DNA from: Streptomyces sp. CB02366
GTDB lineage: Bacteria > Actinomycetota > Actinomycetes > Streptomycetales > Streptomycetaceae
DNA length: 64,000 nt
Direction of reading: 5' to 3'
Assembly (NCBI RefSeq): GCF_001905905.1
Contig: NZ_LIVT01000007.1
Coordinates: forward strand, 208,710 to 272,709
Below the pieces are notes generated by a model that was not told the DNA's origin, made no database searches, and worked only from the letters and a program-made list of their open reading frames with translations. The translations under genes and the position numbers were made by a program. Shown here in pieces: positions 26,502-34,164 of this stretch; the stretch's first letter is position 1, and each line of letters begins with the position of its first letter.

Positions 26502-26515
26502 CTACAGTGCTGTAG
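26502..26515. promoter_or_regulatory. BlaI-type operator 3
   Basis: CTACAG (26502-26507), TG, CTGTAG (26510-26515). Read leftward it continues as CTGTAGATT, giving the same TAGATT -10 candidate as operator 1, positioned to drive the TatA-like gene with a leader of about 60 bases. Confidence 0.75.
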
Positions 26516-26669
26516 AGCTGCCTTTCGCGAGATCCCCGACACCTCGTCGGCCCCGGCCCCCGGGCGGCAGCCGGACGGTGGCGTCCGGGAGACGGCTGCA
26601 CCCGTGGGCGGTGGGCGCGTGGAGCAGCGGTGTGTACTGCCGCAAGCCCCCACCGGGCGCCCGGCCCCC

Positions 26670-28028
26670 TCAGCGCTTCCCGGGCCGGCCCCGCCGACGG
26701 CCGGGGCGGGGCGCCGGGACCAGACGGAACGCCGTGTTGAGCACATGGTCGGCCACGTCGCGCGAGGGCTTGTCCGTGAGGTCGGTGAGCAGCCGGGCCA
26801 GCAGGTCGAGGAGGAACGGCGAGCCCATGACGTACCGGTTGAGCACCGGCTGGAAGCCCGAGCGGCTGAAGACCAGGTCGGCGGCGGTGTTGCCCAGCCG
26901 GTAGTAGCGGCCCCAGCGGCGGTTCATCTCCACCGGGTAGCCGTGCAGCACCTGTTCGCGGCGCGGCCCCCGGGGGTGGGCGAGAGCGAGCGCCGCGCTC
27001 TCGGCGGCGACCTCGCCCGCCTCCATCGCCTGGGCGATGCCCTCGCCGTTCCAGGGGCTCACCATCCCGCCGGAGTCGCCGACCAGCAGAAGCCCCCGGG
27101 TGTACAGCGGATGGCGGTTGAAGCCGAGCGGCAGGGCGGCGCTGCGCACCGGGCCCTCCGCGTTCTCCTCGCGCAGCCCCCACTCCTGCGGGGTCCGGGC
27201 CAGCCACTGGTCCAGGGTCGCGCGCAGGTCCGCCTTGCCGTGCCGCCGGTGGGGCAGCGCCCCGAGCCCGACGTTGACCCGGCCGTCGCCCATCGGGAAG
27301 ATCCAGCCGTACCCGGGGAGGTACGGGCCGCCGTTCGGGAAGCGGAGGTCGGCCCACAGCTCCAGGTACTCCTCCCGGGAGCGTTCGGGGCTTCGGTAGT
27401 AGCGCCGGGCGGCCGTCGCGATCTGCCGCCCGGGATCCCGCTCCAGGCCCAGCGCCAGGGCGAGGCGGGCGGACGCCCCGTCCGCCGCGACGACGATCGG
27501 GGCGCGGAACTCGACCGCCCCGGGGGCGTCCGGGGAGTCGAAGGACGCGGCGACCCCCGTGACCCGGCCCGCCCGGTCGGTCAGCGGCCGTTCCGCCTTC
27601 CAGCCGCTGTACAGCCGGGCCCCGGCCGCCACGGCGTGGCGGGCCAGGATGTCGTCGAAGTCGTGCCGGCTGCGGGAGAGCCCGAAGTCCGGGTAGCGGC
27701 CCAGCGCGGGCCACTCGATGTGCACCCGGTGCTTCCCGGCCACCCAGCGCATCCCCCGCGAACGCGTCCAGCCCGGCGCGGAGACGTCGACGCCCATCCG
27801 GATCAGCTGGTGCACCGCGCGCGGAGTGAGGCCGTCGCCGCACACCTTCTCCCGGGGGAAGCGGGCCTTCTCCAGGAGGACCACGTCCACTCCGGCGCGG
27901 GCCAGGTGGTACGCGGCCGAGGAGCCGGCCGGCCCGGCTCCCACCACGATCACCTGGGCGTCCTCACCCGTACGGGGAACCTCCCGCGCGTCCGCGTCCG
28001 TCGCCGGGTCCGTTGGCAGTTCCCGCAT
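26670..28028 (-). CDS. Geranylgeranyl-reductase-family FAD oxidoreductase
   Basis: A 452-residue flavoprotein. The FAD-binding GxGxxG motif is VIVVGAGPAGSSAAYHLARAG (about residues 26-46), followed by PREKVCGDGLTPRAVHQL, which marks the geranylgeranyl reductase family, and GDSGGMVSPWNGEGIAQAMEAGEVAA (FAD motif II). In actinobacteria such enzymes saturate isoprenoid chains of menaquinone or polyprenols, or act in secondary metabolism. ATG 28028 is chosen because GAAAGG precedes it; an ATG 63 bases upstream is in frame but has no good ribosome site. Confidence 0.88.
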   Translation of the reverse strand: MRELPTDPATDADAREVPRTGEDAQVIVVGAGPAGSSAAYHLARAGVDVVLLEKARFPREKVCGDGLTPRAVHQLIRMGVDVSAPGWTRSRGMRWVAGKHRVHIEWPALGRYPDFGLSRSRHDFDDILARHAVAAGARLYSGWKAERPLTDRAGRVTGVAASFDSPDAPGAVEFRAPIVVAADGASARLALALGLERDPGRQIATAARRYYRSPERSREEYLELWADLRFPNGGPYLPGYGWIFPMGDGRVNVGLGALPHRRHGKADLRATLDQWLARTPQEWGLREENAEGPVRSAALPLGFNRHPLYTRGLLLVGDSGGMVSPWNGEGIAQAMEAGEVAAESAALALAHPRGPRREQVLHGYPVEMNRRWGRYYRLGNTAADLVFSRSGFQPVLNRYVMGSPFLLDLLARLLTDLTDKPSRDVADHVLNTAFRLVPAPRPGRRRGRPGKR

Positions 28029-28354
28029 GACAAGCCTTTCGTCCGACGGCTGGTGCTCCTGCCGGGGCGGTGGGGCCCCGGCCGCCATCATCGATCAGCA
28101 CGGGCCGCGGTGGTACCACGCGTCCGCGAACCCCGCCCGGCCGAGTGAACCGGCCCTCCGAGCGCCGTCGTCGAGGGCCCCCACCGCGCGCGCGGCGCCG
28201 AACACGAGGGCGCCGCCGCCCTCGCTGCCGTACGCACCCCGCCCCGCACCCGGCGGCCCCGGCAGGACCTCCCGCGCTGCCCGCTCGCTCTCCTCGGCCC
28301 CGCCCGCACGGGGGCGCCGTCGCGGTGGGGCCGGCGGGCGGGGCGGGCCGTGGC
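28029..28354. other. Intergenic region with 10-bp palindrome GTGGTACCAC
   Basis: No gene is supported here. The perfect palindrome GTGGTACCAC (28110-28119) lies about 80 bases before the reductase start and could be an operator. Confidence 0.45.
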
Positions 28355-29590
28355 TCAGCCGCCCTGCTCGTCCCCGCTGCCGCCGCCGTTCCCGACGTCC
28401 TGGGCGGGGCCCGAGGACGGGACCTGGTCGGGCGTTCCGGCGGAGCTGGAGTCCGGCGAGAACAGGATCATCCCCAGGTACACGGCGGCCAGGAACGTCG
28501 CCGTCCCCGCGATGGCGCTGGCCACCCTGGGGCGCCGCCGTATCGCCTCACGGGTGCTGCGACGGCGGACCGGGGCCGATCGGGCCGCATTCGACCGGGT
28601 CGCATTCGACCGGGTGGGGGCCGACCGGGCCGGCGCCTGCCGTCTTCGCCCGGTGGGGCCCGGGAGCCGGTACGTCGTCGGGCCCGCCGGCACGGCCGGC
28701 CCGCCGGGGGAGGGGTGCGGCGCCCCGGCGGCGGAAGCCCGGTGGGACGCGGGCGTCGGCATCGGGAGGGGCTCCGGCCGGCCGCGCCAGGCGTCCGTGC
28801 GGAACCAGTCGGAGACCTGCTGGGCGGTGGGCCGCGCCTCGGGCTGTTTCGCCAGCAGCCCGAGCAGATACGCGTCGAAGGCGGCGGAGATGTCCACCCC
28901 CCGCTGCCGCAGCGGGACCGGCGGGGTGTCGACATGCTGGTACAGCGTCGCGGTCGCCGTGTCGGAGCGGAACGGCGGCTCACCCAGCAGCAGTTGGTAG
29001 ACCACGCAGCCGAGGGAGTACATGTCGGACGCGGAGTCGGCGGTACGCCCCAACGCGCGCTCGGGGGCCAGGTAGAGGCTGGTGCCGACGATGTGGCCGG
29101 CCGTCGTCAGCGCGGTCGAGGGGTCGTCGACGAACTGGGCGATCCCGAAGTCGCCGATCTTCACCGAACCGTCCGCGTCCAGCATCAGGTTGCCCGGCTT
29201 GATGTCGCGGTGGACGATGCCCTGGCGGTGCGCGGCGGCCAGCCCGGCGGCGGCCTGGCCGGCGATCCGGGCGACCTGTTCGGGATGGACGCGCTCCTGG
29301 GCGGCCAGCAGGTCTCCCAGGCTCTGCCCTTCGACCAGCTCCATCACCAGGAAGAACCGGTCCTCCCACGCCCCGAAGTCGAACACGGCGACCAGGTGCG
29401 GGTGGCTCAACCGCGCGGCGGTCTGCGCCTCCAGCCGGAAACGGGCGGTCGACGAGGCGTCCGCCTGGTCGCCCAGCAGCAGCTTCACGGCCACGGCACG
29501 TCCCAGCACCTCGTCCGTGGCCCGCCACACCTCGCCCATGCCGCCACGACCGATGGGGGATACCAATCGGTACCGACCAGCTACCAGCAC
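28355..29590 (-). CDS. Ser/Thr protein kinase (PknB/Hanks type) with C-terminal membrane helix
   Basis: A 411-residue receptor-like kinase. It has the Gly-loop IGRGGMGEVWRA, the VAVKLL lysine, catalytic loop HRDIKPGNLML (about residue 125), DFG and APERA. The kinase domain (about 1-270) is followed by a low-complexity linker, one membrane helix (VASAIAGTATFLAAVYLGMILF) and a short Ser/Gly-rich exterior tail with no sensor domain. The linker contains a 15-bp tandem DNA repeat. GTG 29590 gives the usual LVAGRYRL start, but its ribosome site is weak. Confidence 0.88.
   Translation of the reverse strand: MLVAGRYRLVSPIGRGGMGEVWRATDEVLGRAVAVKLLLGDQADASSTARFRLEAQTAARLSHPHLVAVFDFGAWEDRFFLVMELVEGQSLGDLLAAQERVHPEQVARIAGQAAAGLAAAHRQGIVHRDIKPGNLMLDADGSVKIGDFGIAQFVDDPSTALTTAGHIVGTSLYLAPERALGRTADSASDMYSLGCVVYQLLLGEPPFRSDTATATLYQHVDTPPVPLRQRGVDISAAFDAYLLGLLAKQPEARPTAQQVSDWFRTDAWRGRPEPLPMPTPASHRASAAGAPHPSPGGPAVPAGPTTYRLPGPTGRRRQAPARSAPTRSNATRSNAARSAPVRRRSTREAIRRRPRVASAIAGTATFLAAVYLGMILFSPDSSSAGTPDQVPSSGPAQDVGNGGGSGDEQGG
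28586..28615. repeat. 15-bp tandem duplication in the kinase linker
   Basis: CGCATTCGACCGGGT occurs twice head to tail (28586-28600, 28601-28615), encoding a TRSNA duplication in the disordered linker. Degenerate versions flank it. Confidence 0.85.
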
Positions 29591-29895
29591 CTGTACACCT
29601 ATCTCGAATGGCGGCCCGCTCCGGCTGTCCGCCTCCGGGGTCTCCTGTCTCCGGCCACGTCCTGGGCCGGTGAGACGAACGACATGATCAGGATATCCGT
29701 CCGGCGGGCTCCGCACGCCCCGACGGACCTTTCTCCGAACCGGGCTGACGGACCGGCACACCCGCGCGGCCGACCGCCCTCCGTACGGGAGCGCCCGCGC
29801 GGCCGGCCGTCCTCCGCCACCGGGCGCCGGGCTTCGTCTGCTCGCCCGCCGGAGCCGCGCACGCCCCGTCGCCCGAAACCTGCGCCGACCCCGTT
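29591..29895. other. 305-base intergenic region, no gene seen
   Basis: This lies between the kinase start and the HAD stop. I see no coding signal. It would hold the kinase promoter, but no clear -35/-10 pair stands out. Confidence 0.5.
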
Positions 29896-30600
29896 TCAGC
29901 CGAACAGCCCGCGCCAGGCGGCCTCGGCCGTGAACGCGGACTGCCCGCCGGCGAACAGCAGCTCGGCGGTCTCGAACGCGGGGTCGGACGCCGTCCGCGG
30001 CACATAGGGCACGGCGAAGCACCGCATCCCCGCCGCGTGCGCGGCCGCCGCTCCGGGCGGTGCGTCCTCCAGCACCACGCAGTTCCCCGGCTCCGCCCCC
30101 ATCCGCCGGGCCGCCTCCAGGAACACGTCCGGCTCCGGTTTGCCGTGGGCGACCTCCTCGGCGGAGACGTACAGCGGGATGTACGCGTCGAGCCCGGTGA
30201 CGGCGAGCACCGCCCCGATCGCGGCCCGGGACGAACCGGAGGCCACCGCCATCGGCGCCCCGGCCGCGTACAGGCGCTCGACGAACTCCCGCATCTGCGG
30301 GAAGACCTCCGTCGAGGCCCCGGCGAGCTCCAGGTACAGGGCGTTCTTCCCGGCCAGCAGCTCCTCGACCGGAGCGTCGATGCCGTACTCCGCGCGCAGG
30401 ACGGTCAGCGTCTCCCGGGTGCCGATGCCGATGAACCGGGTGTGCTCCTCCCAGCCGAAGTCCCGCACCCCGTAGCGGACGAGCAGCCTGCGCCCCGCCT
30501 CGTAGTAGTTGGGCTCGCTGTCCACCAGGGTTCCGTCGAGATCGAAGATCACGTGTGGAGGCGGGAGGGACGCGGACGAGGGGGCGGGAGGGGACGTCAT
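29896..30600 (-). CDS. HAD-superfamily phosphatase (beta-phosphoglucomutase/GPP-like)
   Basis: A 234-residue HAD hydrolase with all four motifs: nucleophile FDLDGTLVDSEP (about residues 18-29), motif II VASGSS, a lysine in HGKPEPDVFLEAARRMG and the acidic VVLEDAPPG. A helical cap lies between motifs I and II. Family members dephosphorylate sugar phosphates or similar small molecules; the substrate is not readable. It is monocistronic, or just downstream of the AsnC-type gene, whose stop is 38 bases away on the same strand. Confidence 0.88.
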   Translation of the reverse strand: MTSPPAPSSASLPPPHVIFDLDGTLVDSEPNYYEAGRRLLVRYGVRDFGWEEHTRFIGIGTRETLTVLRAEYGIDAPVEELLAGKNALYLELAGASTEVFPQMREFVERLYAAGAPMAVASGSSRAAIGAVLAVTGLDAYIPLYVSAEEVAHGKPEPDVFLEAARRMGAEPGNCVVLEDAPPGAAAAHAAGMRCFAVPYVPRTASDPAFETAELLFAGGQSAFTAEAAWRGLFG

Positions 30601-30637
30601 GGCCCCAGCATGCCGCAGCCGCGACCGGCGGGTCCGC

Positions 30638-31120
30638 TCAGGCGGGAGGCGCCGCCGCCCGTCCCACGGCCTCCACCAGCGGCAGCACCCGGTGCGCCAC
30701 CCGCTCGCGCAACGCCACGTCGGTCCGTGTCCGGACGACCCCCGGCAGCTGGATCAGCCGCTGGATCACGTCCTCCAGGTGCCCGTTGTCCCGGGCGACG
30801 ACGCGGGTCAGCAGATCGCCGCCGCCCGTCGTCGAGAACGCCTCGATGATCTCGGGCACGGCCGCCAGCGCGTCGCCCACCTCGACCAGATGCCCCTGGG
30901 TGACCTCCAGGTGGACGAAGGCGAGCACGGGGTGGCCGAGGGCGGCGGGGGAGAGCGTAGGCCCGGTGCCCGTGATCACGCCGTCGCGCTCCAGACGGTC
31001 CAACCGGGCCTGGAGGGTGCCGCGGGCCACACCGAGGATGCGCGCGTACTCCCGGACGCTGGTGCGCGGCTGCTCGATCAGCAGGCGCAGGATGCGGGTG
31101 TCGAGCGCGTCCACCGCCAT
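30638..31120 (-). CDS. Lrp/AsnC-family transcriptional regulator
   Basis: A 160-residue regulator with the N-terminal helix-turn-helix (LDTRILRLLIEQPRTSVREYARILGVARGTLQARLDRLERDGVITG) and the C-terminal RAM ligand domain (FVHLEVTQGHLVEVGDALAAVPEIIEAFSTTGGGDLLTRVVARD). These sense amino acids or aromatic acids. It is divergent from the FUSC transporter gene and may control it. ATG 31120 is preferred; AAGGAG is slightly far (11 bases), and a longer in-frame form from 31195 is possible but has an untypical N-terminus. Confidence 0.88.
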   Translation of the reverse strand: MAVDALDTRILRLLIEQPRTSVREYARILGVARGTLQARLDRLERDGVITGTGPTLSPAALGHPVLAFVHLEVTQGHLVEVGDALAAVPEIIEAFSTTGGGDLLTRVVARDNGHLEDVIQRLIQLPGVVRTRTDVALRERVAHRVLPLVEAVGRAAAPPA

Positions 31121-31236
31121 GATCCGCCGATCTCCTTCCGAACCGTCCTGTACGGCCCCGACTGTATCCGGCTGGAAGGATCGCCTCCGTGTCACCGGAG
31201 CTGGTCCGTTGGCCTGCCGATGGCCGCACCTTTCCC

Positions 31237-31266
31237 TTGTCGACTGGGCTAGTGGTCCACCATATT
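31237..31266 (+). promoter_or_regulatory. Putative promoter of the FUSC gene
   Basis: TTGTCG (31237-31242), an 18-base spacer and CATATT (31261-31266) make a plausible promoter. Transcription would begin near 31273, giving a leader of about 110 bases that contains the hairpin at 31318-31346. Confidence 0.45.
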
Positions 31267-31303
31267 CCGGTCCGTTTGATCCAAGGGTCCGGCAGATGCT
31301 GAA

Positions 31304-31390
31304 ATGGGGCGGTCGATGGCGCTGCGGACTTCCGCGGCGCCTTTTTCATGCGAGTTCTGCGGCGACGCGGAAGGGGTGGAAGCGTGCTGA
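31304..31390 (+). CDS. Possible 28-residue leader peptide before the FUSC gene
   Basis: An ATG at 31304 opens a 28-codon frame ending at TGA 31388-31390, overlapping the FUSC GTG (31384) by seven bases. It spans the terminator-like hairpin and encodes a CxxC (CEFC) motif. No clear ribosome site precedes it. It is listed because stop-start overlap across an attenuator is a classic arrangement, but it may be chance. Confidence 0.25.
   Translation: MGRSMALRTSAAPFSCEFCGDAEGVEAC
31318..31346 (+). terminator. Intrinsic terminator-like hairpin in the FUSC leader
   Basis: A 10-bp stem (31318-31327 with 31332-31341, one U-G wobble, loop ACTT) is followed at once by TTTTT (31342-31346). It lies 38 bases before the FUSC start with no + strand gene upstream, so it looks like an attenuator rather than an end-of-gene terminator. 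Confidence 0.65.
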
Positions 31391-32889
31391 AGAAGGTGTT
31401 CGTGGCGCCGGATCCGGGGCGGATACGGCTGCGCTTCGCCTCCCGCGCCGTGATCGGCATCGGTCTCGCGGTCGCGCTGTGCGGGCTTGTCGGGCATTCG
31501 CTGGAGGCGGCCGTCACCGGCGGACTCGCGGCTCTGCTCGCCCTCTTCACCGTGACCGACCCGACGGTGCGCGGACAGGCGGTCACCACTGCCCTGCTCC
31601 CCGTCGCCGGGCTGCCCGTCCTCGCCCTCGCCGCCGCGCTGCACGACGTGCCGGTCGCCCGCGACCTCAGCTTCCTCGCCGTGATGGGGGCGGGCGTGCA
31701 CGCCCGCCGCTGGGGGCCCCGCGGGCACGCGCTGGGCGTCTTCGCGTTCATGATGTTCTTCGCCGCCCAGTTCCTCCACACCGTGCCCGCTCAGCTGCCC
31801 GAGCTGTACGCCGCCGTGGCGTTGTCACTGGGCGTCGCCTCCACCGTGCGCTTCGGCCTGTGGTGCTACGAGCGGCGGCTGCCCGTCCCGGCGTCGCCCG
31901 CTCCGCCGGAGATCGGCGGCCGGTTGCGTGTCACCACCCGGCAGGCGGTCCAAGCCACCCTGGGCGGGGCCTTCGCGCTGGGCCTGGGGCAGGCGCTGTC
32001 CGACCAGCGGTGGTACTGGGCGGTCGGTGCGACCTGGTGGGTCTTCGTCAACACGACCTCGCGCGGCGAGACGCTCGTGCGGGGATTCCGCCGGGTCCTG
32101 GGGACCGTGATCGGTATCGCCTCCGGTTTCGCCGTGGCCATCCCGCTCGACGGCGCGGCCGCCCCGACCGCTGTCGTCGTCGCGGTCGGCGTCTTCGGCA
32201 TCTTCTACACGGCGGCGGTCTCGTACAGCTGGATGATGTTCTTCGTGACGGTCATGGCCGGCATGCTCTACGGGGCGCTGGGGGTCCTCGACGAGGCGCT
32301 GCTCTGGCTGCGCGTCGCGGAGACCGCCGTCGGGGCGCTCGGCGCGGCGCTCGCCGTGCTGCTGGTCCTTCCCGTCACGACGCACGCGACGACCCATTCC
32401 TGGATCCAGCGCGCACTGAGCTGTGTCCACGCGTGCACGGCCCAGGCCGCAGCCCGGCTCGCCGGCGCTCCGGGCGCCGACCCCGAGCCCCACATCGCCG
32501 AGCTCGAACTCCTGCTGGGGCGGGTACGGCTCTCCCTCGCGCCCCTGGTCCACCCCCTCAACCCGCTCCGCGCCCGCAAGGCCCGCGCCCGCAAGGTCCT
32601 GGCTCTCCTCGACGACTGCGCCCGCGAGGTCCGCGGCCTGGCTCTCGTCGCGGCCGACCCGGACGCCTCGCACGACGACCGCCTGACGGCCGCCTGCTGG
32701 CGGGTCCGGTCCGCGGTCGAGGTCCTCACCTCCTCCCGGCCCGGCACGATCCCGCCCGCATCCGCCCACGCGCACCGCTCCACCGCGGCGGACCCCGCCC
32801 TCGCCCACATCCATGACCTGGAACGCGCCCTCGCCGAACTCGTGAGCCCGCTCAGCCACGCTCCTTACGCGGCCTCGATGAACACCTGA
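31384..32889 (+). CDS. FUSC-family (aromatic acid / fusaric acid) efflux protein
   Basis: A 501-residue membrane protein with two blocks of about five to six hydrophobic helices (residues about 20-160 and 190-335) and a long cytoplasmic C-terminal helical domain. This is the layout of FUSC/YccS-type efflux proteins. The second block contains the conserved QRWYWAVGATWWVFVNTTSRGETLVRGFRRVLGTVIG. It probably exports aromatic or lipophilic acids. It is divergent from an AsnC regulator, with an attenuator-like hairpin in its leader. GTG 31384 is chosen; ATG 31348, just after the T-run, is an alternative. Confidence 0.85.
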   Translation: MLKKVFVAPDPGRIRLRFASRAVIGIGLAVALCGLVGHSLEAAVTGGLAALLALFTVTDPTVRGQAVTTALLPVAGLPVLALAAALHDVPVARDLSFLAVMGAGVHARRWGPRGHALGVFAFMMFFAAQFLHTVPAQLPELYAAVALSLGVASTVRFGLWCYERRLPVPASPAPPEIGGRLRVTTRQAVQATLGGAFALGLGQALSDQRWYWAVGATWWVFVNTTSRGETLVRGFRRVLGTVIGIASGFAVAIPLDGAAAPTAVVVAVGVFGIFYTAAVSYSWMMFFVTVMAGMLYGALGVLDEALLWLRVAETAVGALGAALAVLLVLPVTTHATTHSWIQRALSCVHACTAQAAARLAGAPGADPEPHIAELELLLGRVRLSLAPLVHPLNPLRARKARARKVLALLDDCAREVRGLALVAADPDASHDDRLTAACWRVRSAVEVLTSSRPGTIPPASAHAHRSTAADPALAHIHDLERALAELVSPLSHAPYAASMNT

Positions 32890-33031
32890 AGTCCGCCGCC
32901 GCACCCGGCCGGCCGGCCCGGGGGCGTCTCCGCCTTTCCCCGTCCCGGAAGCCTGCACAGGGCTCCGGAGCCCAGGAGGCCGCTCGCCGCGCGGGGCGTC
33001 CCTCTCCGTACCGGCGCGGGGGGTGGTCCGG

Positions 33032-33415
33032 TCAGCCGGCGGCGAAGCGGCGGCGGGCGGTCTCGATGTGGGCGAGGTACTGGTGGGTCCAGGCGCACAT
33101 GCCGTCGATCGTCACGCGCAGGGCCTGTCCCGCCTCGGTGAGGGTGTACTCGACGCGCGGGGGCACGACGGGATGGACCGTGCGCACGACCAGTCCGTTG
33201 CGCTCCAGCATGCGGAGGTTCTGGGTGAGCATCTTGTGGCTGATGCCCTCGATCCCGTCCCGCAGGGTGCTGAAGCGGGCGGTGCGGCCGCCGATGGTCT
33301 CGATGATCAGCAAGGCCCACTTGTTGGCGATGTCCGAGAAGACCTCCCGCGCCAGGGAGTCGGCGCGGCTCAGGTCCGTCTGATCGGGCGAGCCCGGGTA
33401 GGGCGTGGTCACCAT
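33032..33415 (-). CDS. HxlR-family transcriptional regulator
   Basis: A 127-residue winged-helix HxlR (MarR-like) regulator: FSDIANKWALLIIETIGGRTARFSTLRDGIEGISHKMLTQNLRMLERNGLVVRTVHPVVPPRVEYTLTEAGQAL is the complete domain. There is no cysteine at the N-terminus of the type used by redox or aldehyde-sensing HxlR proteins. ATG 33415 has GGAGG upstream. It is divergent from the RidA gene, the usual arrangement for local repression, with operators expected in 33416-33561. Confidence 0.9.
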   Translation of the reverse strand: MVTTPYPGSPDQTDLSRADSLAREVFSDIANKWALLIIETIGGRTARFSTLRDGIEGISHKMLTQNLRMLERNGLVVRTVHPVVPPRVEYTLTEAGQALRVTIDGMCAWTHQYLAHIETARRRFAAG

Positions 33416-33561
33416 CAGGTTCCTCCGTTACGAAAAAGTGCGTTCTTCCAGCACAGCGCACAGTTTCCTATGGTTACCGAGTATCCACAAGAGACCGGGA
33501 AGGGCCCGGTCCGGTGGGCGCGGGCCCGCGAGCCCCCCGCACGTACGGAGAATCGACGCTC

Positions 33562-34029
33562 ATGACCATCACCCTGGTGAACCCCGACGGACTGCCGAAG
33601 ACCGACGCCTACCGCCAGGTCTCCATCGCCACCGGATCGCGGCTGGTTTTTGTTGCTGGACAGGTCTCCTGGGACGCCGAGGGGCGCACCGTCGGGGCGG
33701 GCGATCTCGCCGCCCAGGTCGAGCAGAGCTACCTCAACGTCGCCACCGCCCTGGCCGGGGCCGACGCCTCCTTCGCCGACGTGGTGAAGCTGACCGTCTA
33801 CGTCGTCGACTGGACGCCCGACAAGATGGCCGCCTTCGGTGAGGGCGTGGCCCGGGCCGCCGCGAAGCTGGGCGTCCCCGTCCCCGTTCCCCCGGGCACC
33901 CTGATCGGCGTCGCGGCCCTCTCCTCGCCCGACCACCTCGTCGAGATCGAAGCCACCGCCGTCCTCGGCCGACGGGCGGTCGAGGGGGCGCGGCGTGGGG
34001 AACGCCCACCGTTGAACGGCCTGGCGTGA
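33562..34029 (+). CDS. RidA-family enamine/imine deaminase-like protein
   Basis: A 155-residue RidA/YjgF-family protein (FVAGQVSWDAEGRTVGAGDLAAQVEQSYLNVATALAGADASFADVVKLTVYVVD). The family's arginine that binds the substrate carboxylate is not where I expect it (region GVAALSSPDHLVEIEATAV), so this may be a non-archetypal member. RidA proteins hydrolyse reactive enamines. The codons GTT TTT GTT GCT GGA at 33646-33660 are unusually AT-rich for this genome. It is probably controlled by the divergent HxlR protein. Confidence 0.85.
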   Translation: MTITLVNPDGLPKTDAYRQVSIATGSRLVFVAGQVSWDAEGRTVGAGDLAAQVEQSYLNVATALAGADASFADVVKLTVYVVDWTPDKMAAFGEGVARAAAKLGVPVPVPPGTLIGVAALSSPDHLVEIEATAVLGRRAVEGARRGERPPLNGLA

Positions 34030-34064
34030 GGCCGTCGGGCGCACGGGCCGCGCCGGAAGAAACG

Positions 34065-34099
34065 CAGGCCCGTCCCGCGTCGGACGCGGGACGGGCCTG
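34065..34099. terminator. Bidirectional hairpin terminator
   Basis: A perfect 16-bp stem (34065-34080 with 34084-34099, loop CGG) lies between the convergent RidA and subtilisin genes. Confidence 0.8.
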
Positions 34100-34164
34100 G
34101 GCGTTCGGAACCAGGAAGAGGTCACGAACGGCTCAGAGGCGGGCAGGGATCACGAACGGACGGT

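Noticed and set aside
28090..28125. T-box-like GGTGGTACCACG sequence
   Set aside because: No tRNA synthetase or amino-acid gene follows, no specifier stem was seen, and the core is simply a 10-bp palindrome.
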